64,000 nucleotides of DNA from Altererythrobacter sp. (GCA_017308255.1 JAFKFN010000003.1:186001-250000); one strand, 5' to 3'; counted from the first letter of the stretch, positions 1 to 8,705 are shown. Notes: a model not told the origin generated them from the letters alone. Translations and numbers: made by a program.

Positions 1-113
1 GGATCGCCCCATGCCGTCCTATCGGGATGAAAAGCCGGCGCCGCTTCCTGACTCGCGGCCATGCTCGCCAGCATCAGCATAGAGAGCAAGGCGAATAAGC
101 GGGCGAATCTCAT
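1..113 (-). CDS. Exported protein, N-terminal fragment (runs off the window)
   Basis: Only the first 37 codons are visible. They encode a signal peptide: MRFARLF, a hydrophobic run, then an Ala-Ser-rich cleavage region near residue 20. The mature start contains RTAWGDP. That short motif resembles the beginning of exported proteins common in sphingomonads and acidobacteria, and two possibly related proteins lie at 27541 and 29255 in this window. The start codon is 29 nt downstream of the carotenoid-oxygenase stop on the same strand, so co-transcription is likely. The function is unknown, and the family link is an inference because the diagnostic C-terminal half lies outside the window. Confidence 0.6.
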   Translation of the reverse strand, partial: MRFARLFALLSMLMLASMAASQEAAPAFHPDRTAWGD

Positions 114-142
114 ACATGCGGCAATAGCCGCCCATCGTGCAT

Positions 143-1627
143 TCAGACAGGCTCCACCTCCCTCGCCAGCCCAAGTTCCTCGCTTGGGGCGAAGTTGCCG
201 TGGAGGCCGAAGCGCAGGCGGATCGGCACCTGGATGGTGGCGATGGGGCCTTTCTCGATCTCCAGCGCGTCGAACAGCAGCAGGTCGCTGCGGTGTTCGT
301 CCAGCCGGTTGCAGACCTGCACGATCCAGCCGTCGCCCTCCGGCGCATCCTTGCTGCGCGGGATGAAGCACGGTTCCTGTAGCGTGCTGACGGGCCCGGC
401 CCACCAATGCTGTTCCGCCCCTGTTTCAAGGTCCTTCAGGAACAGGCAGTTCATCAGCATGCCGCCGGCGCTGCCGCCCTTCAATTCATGCGGGCGGCGC
501 ATGTCCATTTCCAGACCCCATCCGTACCGGTTCCTGCGCCCCGCGAAGCGATCGTCGATGCGCGGGAATTCGGAAACCGTTTCCGTCAGCCGGGTGATCG
601 AATCGAATTCCTCGCCATTGCTGGCGAGGTCCACCGTCCAGTCGGTCAGGTGGCTGGCCGCCTCCATCGGATTGAACGGCGCGCCGTGCACATCCGGGAA
701 GAATGGGAACATGTTGTTCTTCGCCTCCGGCGTGATGAAATGGATTTTCGTCCCTTCCTGCCAGCAGTTGAGCACGTGGCTGGCGAAGCAGTTATCGCGT
801 TTGAACCAGCGGATATCCTCTTGCTTCATGTCGTCGCGGCGCGGGATGATCCCGAGATAGACCGGCAGCGTGGTGTCGAAGCCGAAGTGCGGCTTGCCCT
901 GCTCCAGCCGTTCCCAGCTGCCGATGGAAGGCACGATGTGCAGGACGAGGTAATCGGGCGTGATGCCGAAATCGTGCATCATGCAGTAATAGGGAACCTT
1001 GAACCACTTCTCGCGGACCAGTTCCCCCTCGGGGCTGACCTCGTAATAGGTCACATCGTCGCTGCACAGCCCGCTGGCGGCATAGCCGATGGCGACCATG
1101 TTGCCGCTGGCCGGGTCGATCTTCGGATGCGCGGTGAAGGTCTGCCCGGTCATCTTGCCGTCGAACTTCGTATAGCCGTCGGTCTCCATCGTGGCCGGGT
1201 CCATGATGAGCGCGGGACTGTCTTCCTTCAGCGCCCAGAGCTTGCCGCCGAACGGGAAGGCATTGGTATTGGCGGTGCCGCGAATCTGCCCCTTCACCGC
1301 CGCGTCATCGGTCAGCGGGTTGCGGTATGCGCCGAACAGCGCGTGGCCCGCCGCGTTTTCCAGCTTCCACTTGTCGGTCCGCGCCCAGCGCTGGCGGAAA
1401 TCGCATTGCCCGTCATGGAAATGGAACCGGGTGATCATGCCATCGCCGTTGAAGGCGATATCGTCACCCAGGCGCGGGGGGAACTGCGGATCGGGCTGCA
1501 CGCGATAGAACGCGCCGTCCAGCTCGCGCGGGATTTCGCCGGTGTGTTGCAGGTCGGCGATATCAGCCTCGATTCGGCTGGGTGTGTTGAAGCCGGTGAA
1601 GCTGGGCGTTTGCGGAAAATGCGCCAT
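143..1627 (-). CDS. Carotenoid-cleavage / lignostilbene-type dioxygenase
   Basis: This 494-residue non-haem iron dioxygenase belongs to the carotenoid cleavage oxygenase (RPE65/lignostilbene dioxygenase) superfamily, whose members split an alkene C=C bond into two aldehydes or ketones. The four expected Fe(II)-ligand histidines can be placed at H167 (AHPK), H218 (MHDFG), H284 (ASHVLN) and H476 (GLHGNF), consistent with a seven-bladed propeller. The length is normal and no signal peptide is seen, so it is cytoplasmic. AAGGAG lies upstream of the ATG, with a good sigma-70-like promoter at 1647-1674. It is divergent from a MarR regulator and next to an aromatic-acid transporter. That favours a phenylpropanoid or stilbene substrate over a carotenoid; the substrate is inferred from context only. 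Confidence 0.85.
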   Translation of the reverse strand: MAHFPQTPSFTGFNTPSRIEADIADLQHTGEIPRELDGAFYRVQPDPQFPPRLGDDIAFNGDGMITRFHFHDGQCDFRQRWARTDKWKLENAAGHALFGAYRNPLTDDAAVKGQIRGTANTNAFPFGGKLWALKEDSPALIMDPATMETDGYTKFDGKMTGQTFTAHPKIDPASGNMVAIGYAASGLCSDDVTYYEVSPEGELVREKWFKVPYYCMMHDFGITPDYLVLHIVPSIGSWERLEQGKPHFGFDTTLPVYLGIIPRRDDMKQEDIRWFKRDNCFASHVLNCWQEGTKIHFITPEAKNNMFPFFPDVHGAPFNPMEAASHLTDWTVDLASNGEEFDSITRLTETVSEFPRIDDRFAGRRNRYGWGLEMDMRRPHELKGGSAGGMLMNCLFLKDLETGAEQHWWAGPVSTLQEPCFIPRSKDAPEGDGWIVQVCNRLDEHRSDLLLFDALEIEKGPIATIQVPIRLRFGLHGNFAPSEELGLAREVEPV

Positions 1628-1646
1628 GGGGTTCTCCTTGCGCGGA

Positions 1647-1674
1647 ATTGTATGCTCTACTAACGATTAGGCAA
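1647..1674 (-). promoter_or_regulatory. Promoter of the carotenoid-oxygenase gene
   Basis: Read on the minus strand there is a -35-like TTGCCT, a 16-nt spacer and a -10 TACAAT. The predicted transcript starts a few bases downstream, ahead of the AAGGAG ribosome site. It is the best sigma-70-type match in the divergent region between the dioxygenase and the MarR gene. Confidence 0.55.
1660..1670. promoter_or_regulatory. Candidate MarR operator (CTAACGATTAG)
   Basis: The 11-bp interrupted palindrome CTAA-CGA-TTAG sits between the -35 and -10 of the dioxygenase promoter and just upstream of the divergent MarR-family gene. MarR dimers bind short palindromes that overlap promoters, so this is a plausible autoregulatory and repression site. 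The core is short, so chance is not excluded. Confidence 0.4.
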
Positions 1675-1695
1675 GCGGCGGGATGGGAGCATCTG

Positions 1696-2160
1696 GTGGG
1701 CGCACCGGCATTGACGGATGACAAGGCCCCGCGCCCGCCGGGCGACCTCGGCGGGCTGGAAGGCATCATCGGGTTCCATATCCGCCTGGCGCACGGCGCG
1801 GTCTATCGCCATTTCACCGAAACCTTCGCCGATCTCGACCTTACGCAGAAGCAGGTTTCCGCGCTTTGGCTGGTGAGCGAATTTCCCGGCATTTCGCAGA
1901 TAGAGCTCGGCCGCCGGCTGAGGATGGACCGGGCGACGACGATGACCATCGTCAACCGCCTGCAGGCGCGCGCCTTCATGCGCCGGGAACGTTCGACCAG
2001 CGATGCGCGCAAGCAGGCACTTTACCTGACGGACGGTGGCGTGGAGGCCCTGGCCAAGGCGCGCCGCTGCATCGCCCAGCACGAAGCCTGGCTGAAGGCG
2101 CGCTTCACAGCGGGCGAAGCTGAAAAACTGGTGGAAATGCTGGCGCGAATACACGAATGA
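1696..2160 (+). CDS. MarR-family transcriptional regulator
   Basis: This is a winged-helix regulator of about 154 residues. The HTH region is clear: LTQKQVSALWLV, then SQIELGRRLRMDRATTMTIV, with the wing around RRERSTSDARKQALYLT. I place the start at GTG 1696, preceded by GGATGGGAG. The reading frame is open to a TTG at 1648, but that would put the start inside the opposing promoter. MarR proteins usually respond to aromatic ligands. The position between a dioxygenase and an aromatic-acid transporter suggests that it controls both; the specific ligand cannot be read from sequence. Confidence 0.85.
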   Translation: MGAPALTDDKAPRPPGDLGGLEGIIGFHIRLAHGAVYRHFTETFADLDLTQKQVSALWLVSEFPGISQIELGRRLRMDRATTMTIVNRLQARAFMRRERSTSDARKQALYLTDGGVEALAKARRCIAQHEAWLKARFTAGEAEKLVEMLARIHE

Positions 2161-2190
2161 GAGCCGGTCTACGGAGAGGGAACACAAAAA

Positions 2191-3564
2191 ATGGCTGGTA
2201 GCACGGGCGGGACCAACCCGATCGCGGTGATCGACGACAATCCGATGAGCGTGCGGCAATGGATCGTCATCGTGCTGATGATCCTGCTGAACGCTCTCGA
2301 CGGATTCGATGTGCTGTCGAGCGCTTTCGCGGCGCCGGGCATCACGATGGAATGGGGCATCCCACGGTCGGAACTGGGCATCGTGCTCTCGGCCGAGCTG
2401 ATCGGCATGGGCTTCGGCTCCGTCATCCTGGGCGGCGTGGCCGACAAGATGGGGCGCAAGCCGGCGATGCTGCTCTGCCTGGTCGTCATGGCCATCGGCA
2501 TGTTCATGGCGCACGATGCGGGCGGGGTCACGGAGCTTACCGTGTGGCGCTTCATCACCGGCCTGGGCATCGGCGGCATGCTGGCGGCGACCAATGCGGT
2601 CACCGCCGAATCCTCGAGCAAGTCGGGCCGCAGCCTGGCCATGGCGCTTTACGTCATCGGTTATCCGGTCGGCGGCGTGATCGGCGGCTTCGTGGCGCAG
2701 AGCTGGCTGCTGGTGGAATATGACTGGCGCGCGGTGTTCCTGTTCGGCGCCGTGGTCACGGCGGTCATGATCCCGCTGGTCATGCTGCTGGTGCCGGAAA
2801 CGCCGGCCTATTATGCCGCCCGCCGCCCGGAAGGCGCGCTGGAGAAGATCAACAAGTCCCTCCGCGCGCTGCAGCAACCGCCGATCGACGCGCTGCCGGA
2901 AATCGAGCCGAGCGCGCCGAAGCCGAAGGTCAGCGATATCCTGGCCAATCCGCGCCTGCGCCCCGTCACCCTGCTGCTGGCGTTCGGATACCTGTTCCAC
3001 ACCATCACCTTCTATTACATCCTCAAATTCGCCGTGCAGATCGTGGCCGACAGCGGCTTCTCCCAGCCGGAAGCGGCCAGCACGCTGACCTGGGCCAACA
3101 TCGGCGGCGCCATCGGCGGCTTCCTGTTCGGGTTCCTGCTCAAGAAGTGGGATATCAAGGGGCCGACGATCGTCTGCGCCGTGCTCGGCTCGGCCGCGGT
3201 CGCCGCGTTCGGCATGGGCAGCGGCACCCTGTGGGGCTGGCGCCTGGCGGCTTTCCTGACGATGTTCTTCCTGAACGCCGCCATCGTTGGCTACTATGCC
3301 GCCTTCGCGCGCGGCTTCCCGGCCTTCGCCCGCGCGACCGGCACCGGCTTCGTGCTGGGCGTCGGCCGCGCCGGCGCGGCGGGCTCGCCAATCATAGCCG
3401 GGTTCCTGTTCACCTGGTTCGGCGGCGGCAACCAGCACCTGTTCACGGTGTCGGCCATCATGTCCGTCAGCGCGATCATCGGCGCGGGTCTCATCTGGCT
3501 CCTGCCGCTGCGCGACGGGGATGAAGAGACAAGCGCCGTGCCCGCCGGACAACCCATCGACTGA
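2191..3564 (+). CDS. MFS transporter, aromatic acid:H+ symporter type
   Basis: This 457-residue protein has twelve predicted membrane segments and the hallmarks of the AAHS family (PcaK, BenK, VanK). These are the acidic DGFDVLSSAF motif in helix 1 and the loop 2-3 signature GVADKMGRKPAML. It is expected to import an aromatic carboxylate such as a hydroxybenzoate, vanillate or hydroxycinnamate with protons across the inner membrane. The gene starts at ATG 2191 behind GGAGAGGG, 30 nt after the MarR stop, and is followed 27 nt later by frmA. The substrate is inferred from family and context. Confidence 0.85.
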   Translation: MAGSTGGTNPIAVIDDNPMSVRQWIVIVLMILLNALDGFDVLSSAFAAPGITMEWGIPRSELGIVLSAELIGMGFGSVILGGVADKMGRKPAMLLCLVVMAIGMFMAHDAGGVTELTVWRFITGLGIGGMLAATNAVTAESSSKSGRSLAMALYVIGYPVGGVIGGFVAQSWLLVEYDWRAVFLFGAVVTAVMIPLVMLLVPETPAYYAARRPEGALEKINKSLRALQQPPIDALPEIEPSAPKPKVSDILANPRLRPVTLLLAFGYLFHTITFYYILKFAVQIVADSGFSQPEAASTLTWANIGGAIGGFLFGFLLKKWDIKGPTIVCAVLGSAAVAAFGMGSGTLWGWRLAAFLTMFFLNAAIVGYYAAFARGFPAFARATGTGFVLGVGRAGAAGSPIIAGFLFTWFGGGNQHLFTVSAIMSVSAIIGAGLIWLLPLRDGDEETSAVPAGQPID

Positions 3565-3591
3565 CTGACTTAAAGACTGGAAAGCATTTCA

Positions 3592-4704
3592 ATGAAGACC
3601 CGTGCCGCCGTCGCCTTCGCCGCCAAGCAACCTCTTGAGATCGTGGAACTCGATCTCGAGGGGCCGAAGGCGGGGGAAGTCCTGGTAGAGATCATGGCGA
3701 CGGGCATCTGCCATACCGATGCCTACACGCTCGACGGGCTCGATTCCGAAGGCCTGTTCCCTTCGATCCTGGGCCACGAGGGCGCGGGCGTGGTGCGCGA
3801 GGTCGGCCCGGGGGTCACCAGCGTGAAGCCGGGCGACCATGTGATCCCGCTCTACACGCCGGAATGCCGCCAGTGTAAGTCGTGCCTTTCGGGCAAGACC
3901 AACCTGTGCACCGCGATCCGCGCCACGCAGGGCAAGGGGCTGATGCCCGACGGCACCAGCCGCTTTTCCTACAAGGGGCAGACGATCTATCACTACATGG
4001 GTTGTTCGACCTTCTCGAACTTCACCGTGCTGCCGGAAATCGCCGTGGCGAAGATCCGCGAGGACGCGCCGTTCCAGACCAGCTGCTACATCGGCTGCGG
4101 CGTCACCACCGGCGTCGGCGCGGTGGTGAACACCGCCAAGGTCCAGGTGGGCGACAACGTGGTGGTGTTCGGCCTGGGCGGCATCGGCCTCAACGTGATC
4201 CAGGGCGCCAAGCTGGCCGGCGCCAACATGATCGTCGGCATCGACGTGAACCCGGACCGCGAGGAATGGGGCCGCAAGTTCGGCATGACCCACTTCCTCA
4301 ACACCAAGGGGATGAGCCGCGATGAAGTCGTCGCCAAGGTGGTCCAACTGACCGATGGCGGCGCCGACTATACCTTCGATTGCACCGGCAACACCGAAGT
4401 CATGCGCACCGCGCTGGAAGCCTGCCATCGCGGCTGGGGCACCAGCGTGATCATCGGCGTGGCCGAAGCGGGCAAGGAAATCGCCACCCGGCCGTTCCAG
4501 CTGGTGACGGGGCGCAACTGGCGCGGCACCGCGTTCGGCGGGGCCAAGGGCCGGACGGACGTGCCCAAGATCGTGGACTGGTACATGGATGGGAAGATCC
4601 AGATCGATCCGATGATCACCCATGTCCTCTCGCTCGAAGAGATCAACAAGGGTTTCGACCTGATGCACGCCGGCGAAAGCATCCGCAGCGTCGTGGTGTA
4701 TTGA
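3592..4704 (+). CDS. frmA: S-(hydroxymethyl)glutathione dehydrogenase / class III ADH
   Basis: The 370-residue zinc alcohol dehydrogenase oxidises the glutathione-formaldehyde adduct to S-formylglutathione with NAD+. Catalytic-zinc ligands are C40, H62 (GHEGAG) and C169 (SCYIGCG). The structural-zinc cysteines are C92, C95, C98 and C106. The Rossmann motif GLGGIG lies at 194-199, and D218 is the NAD-selecting acid. The length is normal for class III ADH. It begins the formaldehyde-oxidation set that continues with the VOC protein, fghA and formate dehydrogenase. Sitting behind an aromatic transporter, it probably removes formaldehyde released by O-demethylation of methoxy-aromatics. Confidence 0.95.
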   Translation: MKTRAAVAFAAKQPLEIVELDLEGPKAGEVLVEIMATGICHTDAYTLDGLDSEGLFPSILGHEGAGVVREVGPGVTSVKPGDHVIPLYTPECRQCKSCLSGKTNLCTAIRATQGKGLMPDGTSRFSYKGQTIYHYMGCSTFSNFTVLPEIAVAKIREDAPFQTSCYIGCGVTTGVGAVVNTAKVQVGDNVVVFGLGGIGLNVIQGAKLAGANMIVGIDVNPDREEWGRKFGMTHFLNTKGMSRDEVVAKVVQLTDGGADYTFDCTGNTEVMRTALEACHRGWGTSVIIGVAEAGKEIATRPFQLVTGRNWRGTAFGGAKGRTDVPKIVDWYMDGKIQIDPMITHVLSLEEINKGFDLMHAGESIRSVVVY

Positions 4705-4723
4705 GTCCGACCCGCCGTGGTTT

Positions 4724-4830
4724 CGTCATTGCGGGCGAAGCCGGAGCAGAACCGGCTCGGAGCCGGCCAGGCCGGGGTGCCCCTTTTGGCGCTTGCGGAT
4801 TGCTTCGGCGCCCCGCTCCCCGCAATGACG
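4724..4830. repeat. REP-like palindromic element between frmA and the VOC gene
   Basis: The ends form a perfect 12-bp inverted repeat, CGTCATTGCGGG (4724-4735) and CCCGCAATGACG (4819-4830), enclosing further GC-rich self-complementary sequence. The 'CGTCATTGCG' terminus is typical of dispersed intergenic palindromes in alphaproteobacteria. It could attenuate transcription or protect an mRNA end within the formaldehyde operon. Confidence 0.7.
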
Positions 4831-4871
4831 CCTGATTGAGTCGCAACCCTACGAAGGAGATTCCCCAGACC

Positions 4872-5249
4872 ATGTTCACTCACGCTTTCGTCGGCTCGAA
4901 CGACATCGAGAAGAGCCGCAAGTTCTACGACGCCGTCATGGACGTGCTCGGTTATCAGAACGTCGTGCCGCCCGAGGCCGGCCAGCTGGTCTATGCCGGG
5001 CCGCAGGGCACGTTCATCGTCGGCAAGCCGCTGAACGGCGAAGCGGCCACGTATGCCAATGGCGGCACGCTGGGCTTCGCCGCCAAGGATGACGAGACGG
5101 TGGCCGCGTGGCACGCCGCAGGCCTGGCCGCCGGCGGCACCTGCGATGGCCCTCCCGGACCGCGCGAGCGCGCTCCGAACCAGTCGGTCGGCGCTTACCT
5201 GCGCGATCCCGACGGCAACAAGATCTGCGCCTACCACATGCGCCACTGA
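4872..5249 (+). CDS. VOC-superfamily (glyoxalase-fold) protein
   Basis: This 125-residue protein has the vicinal-oxygen-chelate fold. It opens with the beta strand FTHAFVGSNDIEKSRKFYDAV and closes with AYLRDPDGNKICAYHMRH, the usual metal-binding C-terminal strand. I chose ATG 4872 because AAGGAGA precedes it by about 11 nt; an in-frame upstream extension to 4836 lacks a ribosome site. It lies between frmA and fghA, so a role in glutathione-linked aldehyde handling is plausible. The reaction is unknown, and it is not a classical lactoylglutathione lyase by length alone. Confidence 0.8.
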   Translation: MFTHAFVGSNDIEKSRKFYDAVMDVLGYQNVVPPEAGQLVYAGPQGTFIVGKPLNGEAATYANGGTLGFAAKDDETVAAWHAAGLAAGGTCDGPPGPRERAPNQSVGAYLRDPDGNKICAYHMRH

Positions 5250-5256
5250 TATCGGG

Positions 5257-5280
5257 CGATCCCGGTGAAAGCCGGGATCG
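5257..5280. repeat. Intercistronic hairpin
   Basis: A perfect 9-bp inverted repeat, CGATCCCGG and CCGGGATCG with a 6-nt loop, follows the VOC stop codon by 7 nt and precedes fghA. It has no T-run, so it is more likely an mRNA stabiliser or attenuator than an intrinsic terminator. Confidence 0.5.
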
Positions 5281-5325
5281 CACCCAAAGAAGCCCGGCAC
5301 CGTTCGCCGGGTCACGGAGTTCGAA

Positions 5326-6171
5326 ATGGAAACGGTCAGCCGCAACAAGGCGTTCGGCGGCACGCAGGGGGTCTATCGGCACGAGTCCGCCGAAACGGGC
5401 ACGCCGATGACCTTCGCGGTCTATGTGCCTGACCATGCGCCGGGCACCAAGCTGCCGGTCCTGTGGTATCTGTCCGGCCTCACCTGCACCCATGCCAATG
5501 TCATGGAAAAGGGCGAATACCGCCGCGCCTGCGCCGAGCATGGCGTGGTGTTCATCGCGCCGGACACCAGTGCGCGCGGCGACGGCGTGCCGGATGACGA
5601 GGCTTACGATTTCGGCCAGGGCGCCGGCTTCTATGTCGACGCCACGCAGGAACCGTGGGCCAAGACCTTCCGCATGCGCAGCTATATAGAGCGGGAACTG
5701 CCCGCCCTGGTCGCGGCGGAATTTCCGGTGGACATGAGCCGGCAGGGCATCACCGGCCATTCCATGGGCGGCCACGGCGCGCTGACCATCGCGCTGCGCA
5801 GTGCCGGCCGCTTCCGTTCGGTCAGCGCCTTCGCCCCGATCGTCAGCCCCATGAACTGCCCCTGGGGCGAGAAGGCGCTGGGCGGCTATCTCGGCCAAGG
5901 CAAGGACGGGGATCGGTCCGCCTGGCGCCAATACGACGCCTGCGCCCTGATCGAGGACGGCGCCCGCCTGCCCCACCTGCTGGTGGACCAGGGCACGGCC
6001 GACAGCTTCCTTGAAGAGCAGTTGCAGACTCATTTACTGGACGAAGCGTGCCGCAATGTGGATATGCGGGCGCAAATCCGGATGCAGGAGGGTTATGACC
6101 ACTCCTACTTCTTCATCTCGACCTTCATGGCCGACCACATCGCCTGGCACGCGGAGAGACTGAGTTGGTAA
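5326..6171 (+). CDS. fghA: S-formylglutathione hydrolase
   Basis: This 281-residue esterase D-type alpha/beta hydrolase splits S-formylglutathione into formate and glutathione. The nucleophile elbow GHSMGG gives S146. The acid is probably D226 (DQGTAD) and the catalytic histidine H259 (YDHSYFF). C54 in GLTCTHAN matches the conserved thiol that makes the family sensitive to thiol reagents. ATG 5326 follows ACGGAG. The stop codon overlaps the TTG start of fdsG, so formate production and formate oxidation appear translationally coupled. Confidence 0.95.
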   Translation: METVSRNKAFGGTQGVYRHESAETGTPMTFAVYVPDHAPGTKLPVLWYLSGLTCTHANVMEKGEYRRACAEHGVVFIAPDTSARGDGVPDDEAYDFGQGAGFYVDATQEPWAKTFRMRSYIERELPALVAAEFPVDMSRQGITGHSMGGHGALTIALRSAGRFRSVSAFAPIVSPMNCPWGEKALGGYLGQGKDGDRSAWRQYDACALIEDGARLPHLLVDQGTADSFLEEQLQTHLLDEACRNVDMRAQIRMQEGYDHSYFFISTFMADHIAWHAERLSW

Positions 6172-6599
6172 GTACCAAGCAAGAGAGGGTCACGGAAATC
6201 GTGGCCGACCATGCGGGCCGTGAGGGACCGCTTCTGCCGATCCTGCACGATGTGCAGGCCGCCTTCGGCTGCGTCGACGCGGAGACCGAGGCGCTGATCG
6301 CCGCCGCGCTCAATATCTCCCGTGCGGACGTGCACGGCGTGGTCAGCTTCTATCACGATTTCCACGCCGCGGCCGATCCGCGCCCCGAAGTGCAGATCTG
6401 CCGTGCCGAAGCCTGCAAGGCACGCGGTGTCGAAGCGCTGATCCCGGCGGCCGAAAAGGCCGCGGCCGGGCGAGTGAAGCTTACCACCGTCTATTGCCTG
6501 GGCCTGTGCAGCGCCGGCCCCAGCGCCCGCACGGGCGACCGGCTCCATGCCCGGCTCGATTCCGCCGGGCTCGTCGAAGTGATCGAGAACGCCCGATGA
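6165..6599 (+). CDS. fdsG: NAD-dependent formate dehydrogenase, gamma subunit
   Basis: This 144-residue thioredoxin-like [2Fe-2S] subunit is related to NuoE. The four cluster cysteines fit the family spacing: C79 and C84 (CRAEAC), then C111 and C115 (CLGLC). The apparent start is TTG 6165, which overlaps the fghA stop as TTGGTAA with GGAGAGA a few bases upstream; no better ATG or GTG precedes the conserved region. The end overlaps the start of fdsB as ATGA. It passes electrons between FdsA and FdsB in the soluble cytoplasmic complex. Confidence 0.92.
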   Translation: MVSTKQERVTEIVADHAGREGPLLPILHDVQAAFGCVDAETEALIAAALNISRADVHGVVSFYHDFHAAADPRPEVQICRAEACKARGVEALIPAAEKAAAGRVKLTTVYCLGLCSAGPSARTGDRLHARLDSAGLVEVIENAR

Positions 6600-8152
6600 T
6601 TATCCGTATTTCCGACGACGCGCTGGCCCGCGCGCTGGGCGCCGACGAACTGGCCGCCGCTTTCGCCAGCAAGGGCCACGAAGTCCACCGCACGTCGAGC
6701 TGGGGCATGCACTGGCTGGAACCGTTGGTGGAGATCGCCGGCATGGGCTTCGGCCCGGCGACGCTGGACGATGTCGACGCGATCCTCGACGGCACATCGC
6801 CCAAAGCGATCGGCGAGATCGTGGAGCATCCGTTCATCGCCCGCCAGCAACGGCTGACGTTCATCCGCGCGGGCCGCACCCGGCCGACCAGCCTCGAGGA
6901 TTACGAGAGGACCGACGGCTGGACCGGGCTTCAGCGCGCGCGCCGGATCGGCGGCGAGCGGATCGTCGAGGAAGTGATCCAGTCCGGCCTGCGGGGCCGT
7001 GGCGGCGCGGGCTTCCCGGCGGGCATCAAGTGGAAGACCGTGGCCGGCACGCCCGGCGCCCAGAAGTACATCGTCTGCAATGCCGACGAAGGCGATTCGG
7101 GCACCTTCGCCGATCGCATGGTCATGGAAGGCGATCCCTATGCGCTGATCGAAGGCATGGCGATCGCGGGCGAAGCGGTGGGGGCCACCCAAGGCTATAT
7201 CTACGTCCGCAGCGAATACCCCGATGCGATCCGCAAGCTTAACGAAGCGCTGCGGCTTTGCGCCGGGATCATCGCGCCGTTCCGCTGCGAAGTGCGCGTG
7301 GGTGCCGGCGCCTATGTCTGCGGCGAGGAGACATCGCTGCTCAATTCGCTGGAAGGCAAGCGCGGCGAAGTGCGCGCCAAGCCGCCGCTGCCGGCGATCG
7401 AGGGCCTGTTCGGCCGGCCCACGGTGGTGAACAACGTGCTCACCCTGGCTGCTGTCCCGCATATCCTGGCCGAAGGCGGCGCGGCGCGTTACGAGGCGCT
7501 GGGCATGGCCCGGTCCAAGGGCACGATGCCCATCCAGCTCGCCGGCAATATCCGGCACGGCGGCCTGTTCGAGACCGCGTTCGGCATCACGCTGAGCGAG
7601 CTGGTCTATGACATCGGCGGCGGCACCGACAGCGGCCGCCCGGTCAAGGCGGTGCAGGTTGGCGGGCCCCTGGGTGCCTATATCCATCCCGACGAGTTCG
7701 ACATCGCCTTCGATTACGAAGCCTATACCGCGGCCGACGCGCTGATCGGCCACGGCGGCATCACCGTGTTCGACGATACGGCCGACATGGGCGCCATGGC
7801 CCGCTTCGCGATGGAGTTCTGCGCCGCGGAAAGCTGCGGCAAGTGCACGCCGTGCCGCATCGGCTCGGTGCGCGGGGTCGAGATCCTCGACCGCATCCGC
7901 GCCGGCGGGCGGGAGGCCGACAGCGTCGAAGTGCTGCCGGTCATGCACAACGCCCCCAAGACCGGCCGCCTGCCCGAGCAGGAAGTCGCCCTGCTGACCG
8001 ACTTGTGCGAGACGATGAAGTTCGGTTCCCTCTGCGCCCTTGGCGGCTTCACCCCCTATCCGGTGATGAGCGCGCTGAAGAACTGGCCGGAAGACTTCAT
8101 GCCGGGCCGGGAAGGCGCGGTGCGCAAGGTACTTGACCGGAACGACGCCTAG
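6596..8152 (+). CDS. fdsB: NAD-dependent formate dehydrogenase, beta subunit
   Basis: The 518-residue diaphorase subunit resembles NuoF. It carries an N-terminal thioredoxin-like region, the FMN/NADH-binding motif GLRGRGGAGFPAG near 132-144, NADEGDSGTF, the acidic CGEETSLLNSLEG segment, and a [4Fe-4S] site built from SCGKCTPC near 405-412 and a later LCALGG cysteine. It transfers electrons from formate oxidation to NAD+. ATG 6596 overlaps the fdsG stop by 4 nt; earlier in-frame codons lie inside fdsG. mobA follows after only 10 nt. Confidence 0.95.
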   Translation: MIIRISDDALARALGADELAAAFASKGHEVHRTSSWGMHWLEPLVEIAGMGFGPATLDDVDAILDGTSPKAIGEIVEHPFIARQQRLTFIRAGRTRPTSLEDYERTDGWTGLQRARRIGGERIVEEVIQSGLRGRGGAGFPAGIKWKTVAGTPGAQKYIVCNADEGDSGTFADRMVMEGDPYALIEGMAIAGEAVGATQGYIYVRSEYPDAIRKLNEALRLCAGIIAPFRCEVRVGAGAYVCGEETSLLNSLEGKRGEVRAKPPLPAIEGLFGRPTVVNNVLTLAAVPHILAEGGAARYEALGMARSKGTMPIQLAGNIRHGGLFETAFGITLSELVYDIGGGTDSGRPVKAVQVGGPLGAYIHPDEFDIAFDYEAYTAADALIGHGGITVFDDTADMGAMARFAMEFCAAESCGKCTPCRIGSVRGVEILDRIRAGGREADSVEVLPVMHNAPKTGRLPEQEVALLTDLCETMKFGSLCALGGFTPYPVMSALKNWPEDFMPGREGAVRKVLDRNDA

Positions 8153-8162
8153 TGAGGCCGGC

Positions 8163-8705
8163 ATGATCCTCGGCGTCGTTCTCGCCGGCGGGCAATCGAG
8201 CCGGTTCGGCAGCGACAAGGCGCTGGCCGAACTGGGCGGGCAGACCTTGTTGGCCCGCGCCTTCGACACGCTTACCGGTTTCTGCGAGCTGGTGGTGGTC
8301 GCGGGGCGCGAGCGCGGCCCGGGGCATTGCATCCCCGACTGGCCGCAGCCGAACATGGGCCCGCTGGGCGGGATCGCCGCTGCCTTGCGGCTGGCGCGTG
8401 ATGAAGGGTACGAGAGCGTGCTTTCCTGCGGCGTGGATTCGGTCGGCCTGCCCGACAGCCTGCTGCGGCACCTGTCCCCCGCGCCCGCTTATCTTGAAAG
8501 CCAGCCGGTGGTGGGACACTGGCCGGTGGAGGCCGCGGATGCGATCGAGACGCTGCTCTTGGCCGAGGGAAAACATTCGATGCTTGCGTTCGCGAAGGCG
8601 ATTGACGCAAGGCCGGTGAAAATCGGCGTGAAAGCTGCTAATATCAATACGCCGGCCGACCTTGCGACGCTTGGGGCCGAGATGGAGCGAGACGATGGGA
8701 TTTGA
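8163..8705 (+). CDS. mobA: Molybdenum cofactor guanylyltransferase
   Basis: The 180-residue nucleotidyltransferase has the MobA N-terminal signature LAGGQSSRFGSDKAL, which binds GTP, and a later GVDSVGLP segment that supplies the metal-binding aspartate. MobA attaches GMP to molybdopterin to make the guanine-dinucleotide cofactor used by DMSO-reductase-family enzymes such as FdsA. It is placed between fdsB and fdsA, with its last codons overlapping the fdsA start, so the maturation enzyme is made together with its client. It is slightly short for MobA but contains the core. Confidence 0.88.
   Translation: MILGVVLAGGQSSRFGSDKALAELGGQTLLARAFDTLTGFCELVVVAGRERGPGHCIPDWPQPNMGPLGGIAAALRLARDEGYESVLSCGVDSVGLPDSLLRHLSPAPAYLESQPVVGHWPVEAADAIETLLLAEGKHSMLAFAKAIDARPVKIGVKAANINTPADLATLGAEMERDDGI

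Noticed and set aside
407..1663. Long plus-strand open frame opposite the carotenoid-oxygenase gene
   Set aside because: It is a mirror of a well-supported gene, is rich in His/Arg/Ala as expected for an antisense shadow in high-GC DNA, and has no family motifs.
1648..1695. Upstream TTG start for the MarR gene
   Set aside because: It would begin inside the opposing promoter and has no ribosome site; GTG 1696 behind GGATGGGAG is better.
4710..4840. Small RNA in the frmA-VOC gap
   Set aside because: The strong structure is explained by the REP-like palindrome, and no separate promoter or terminator was found.
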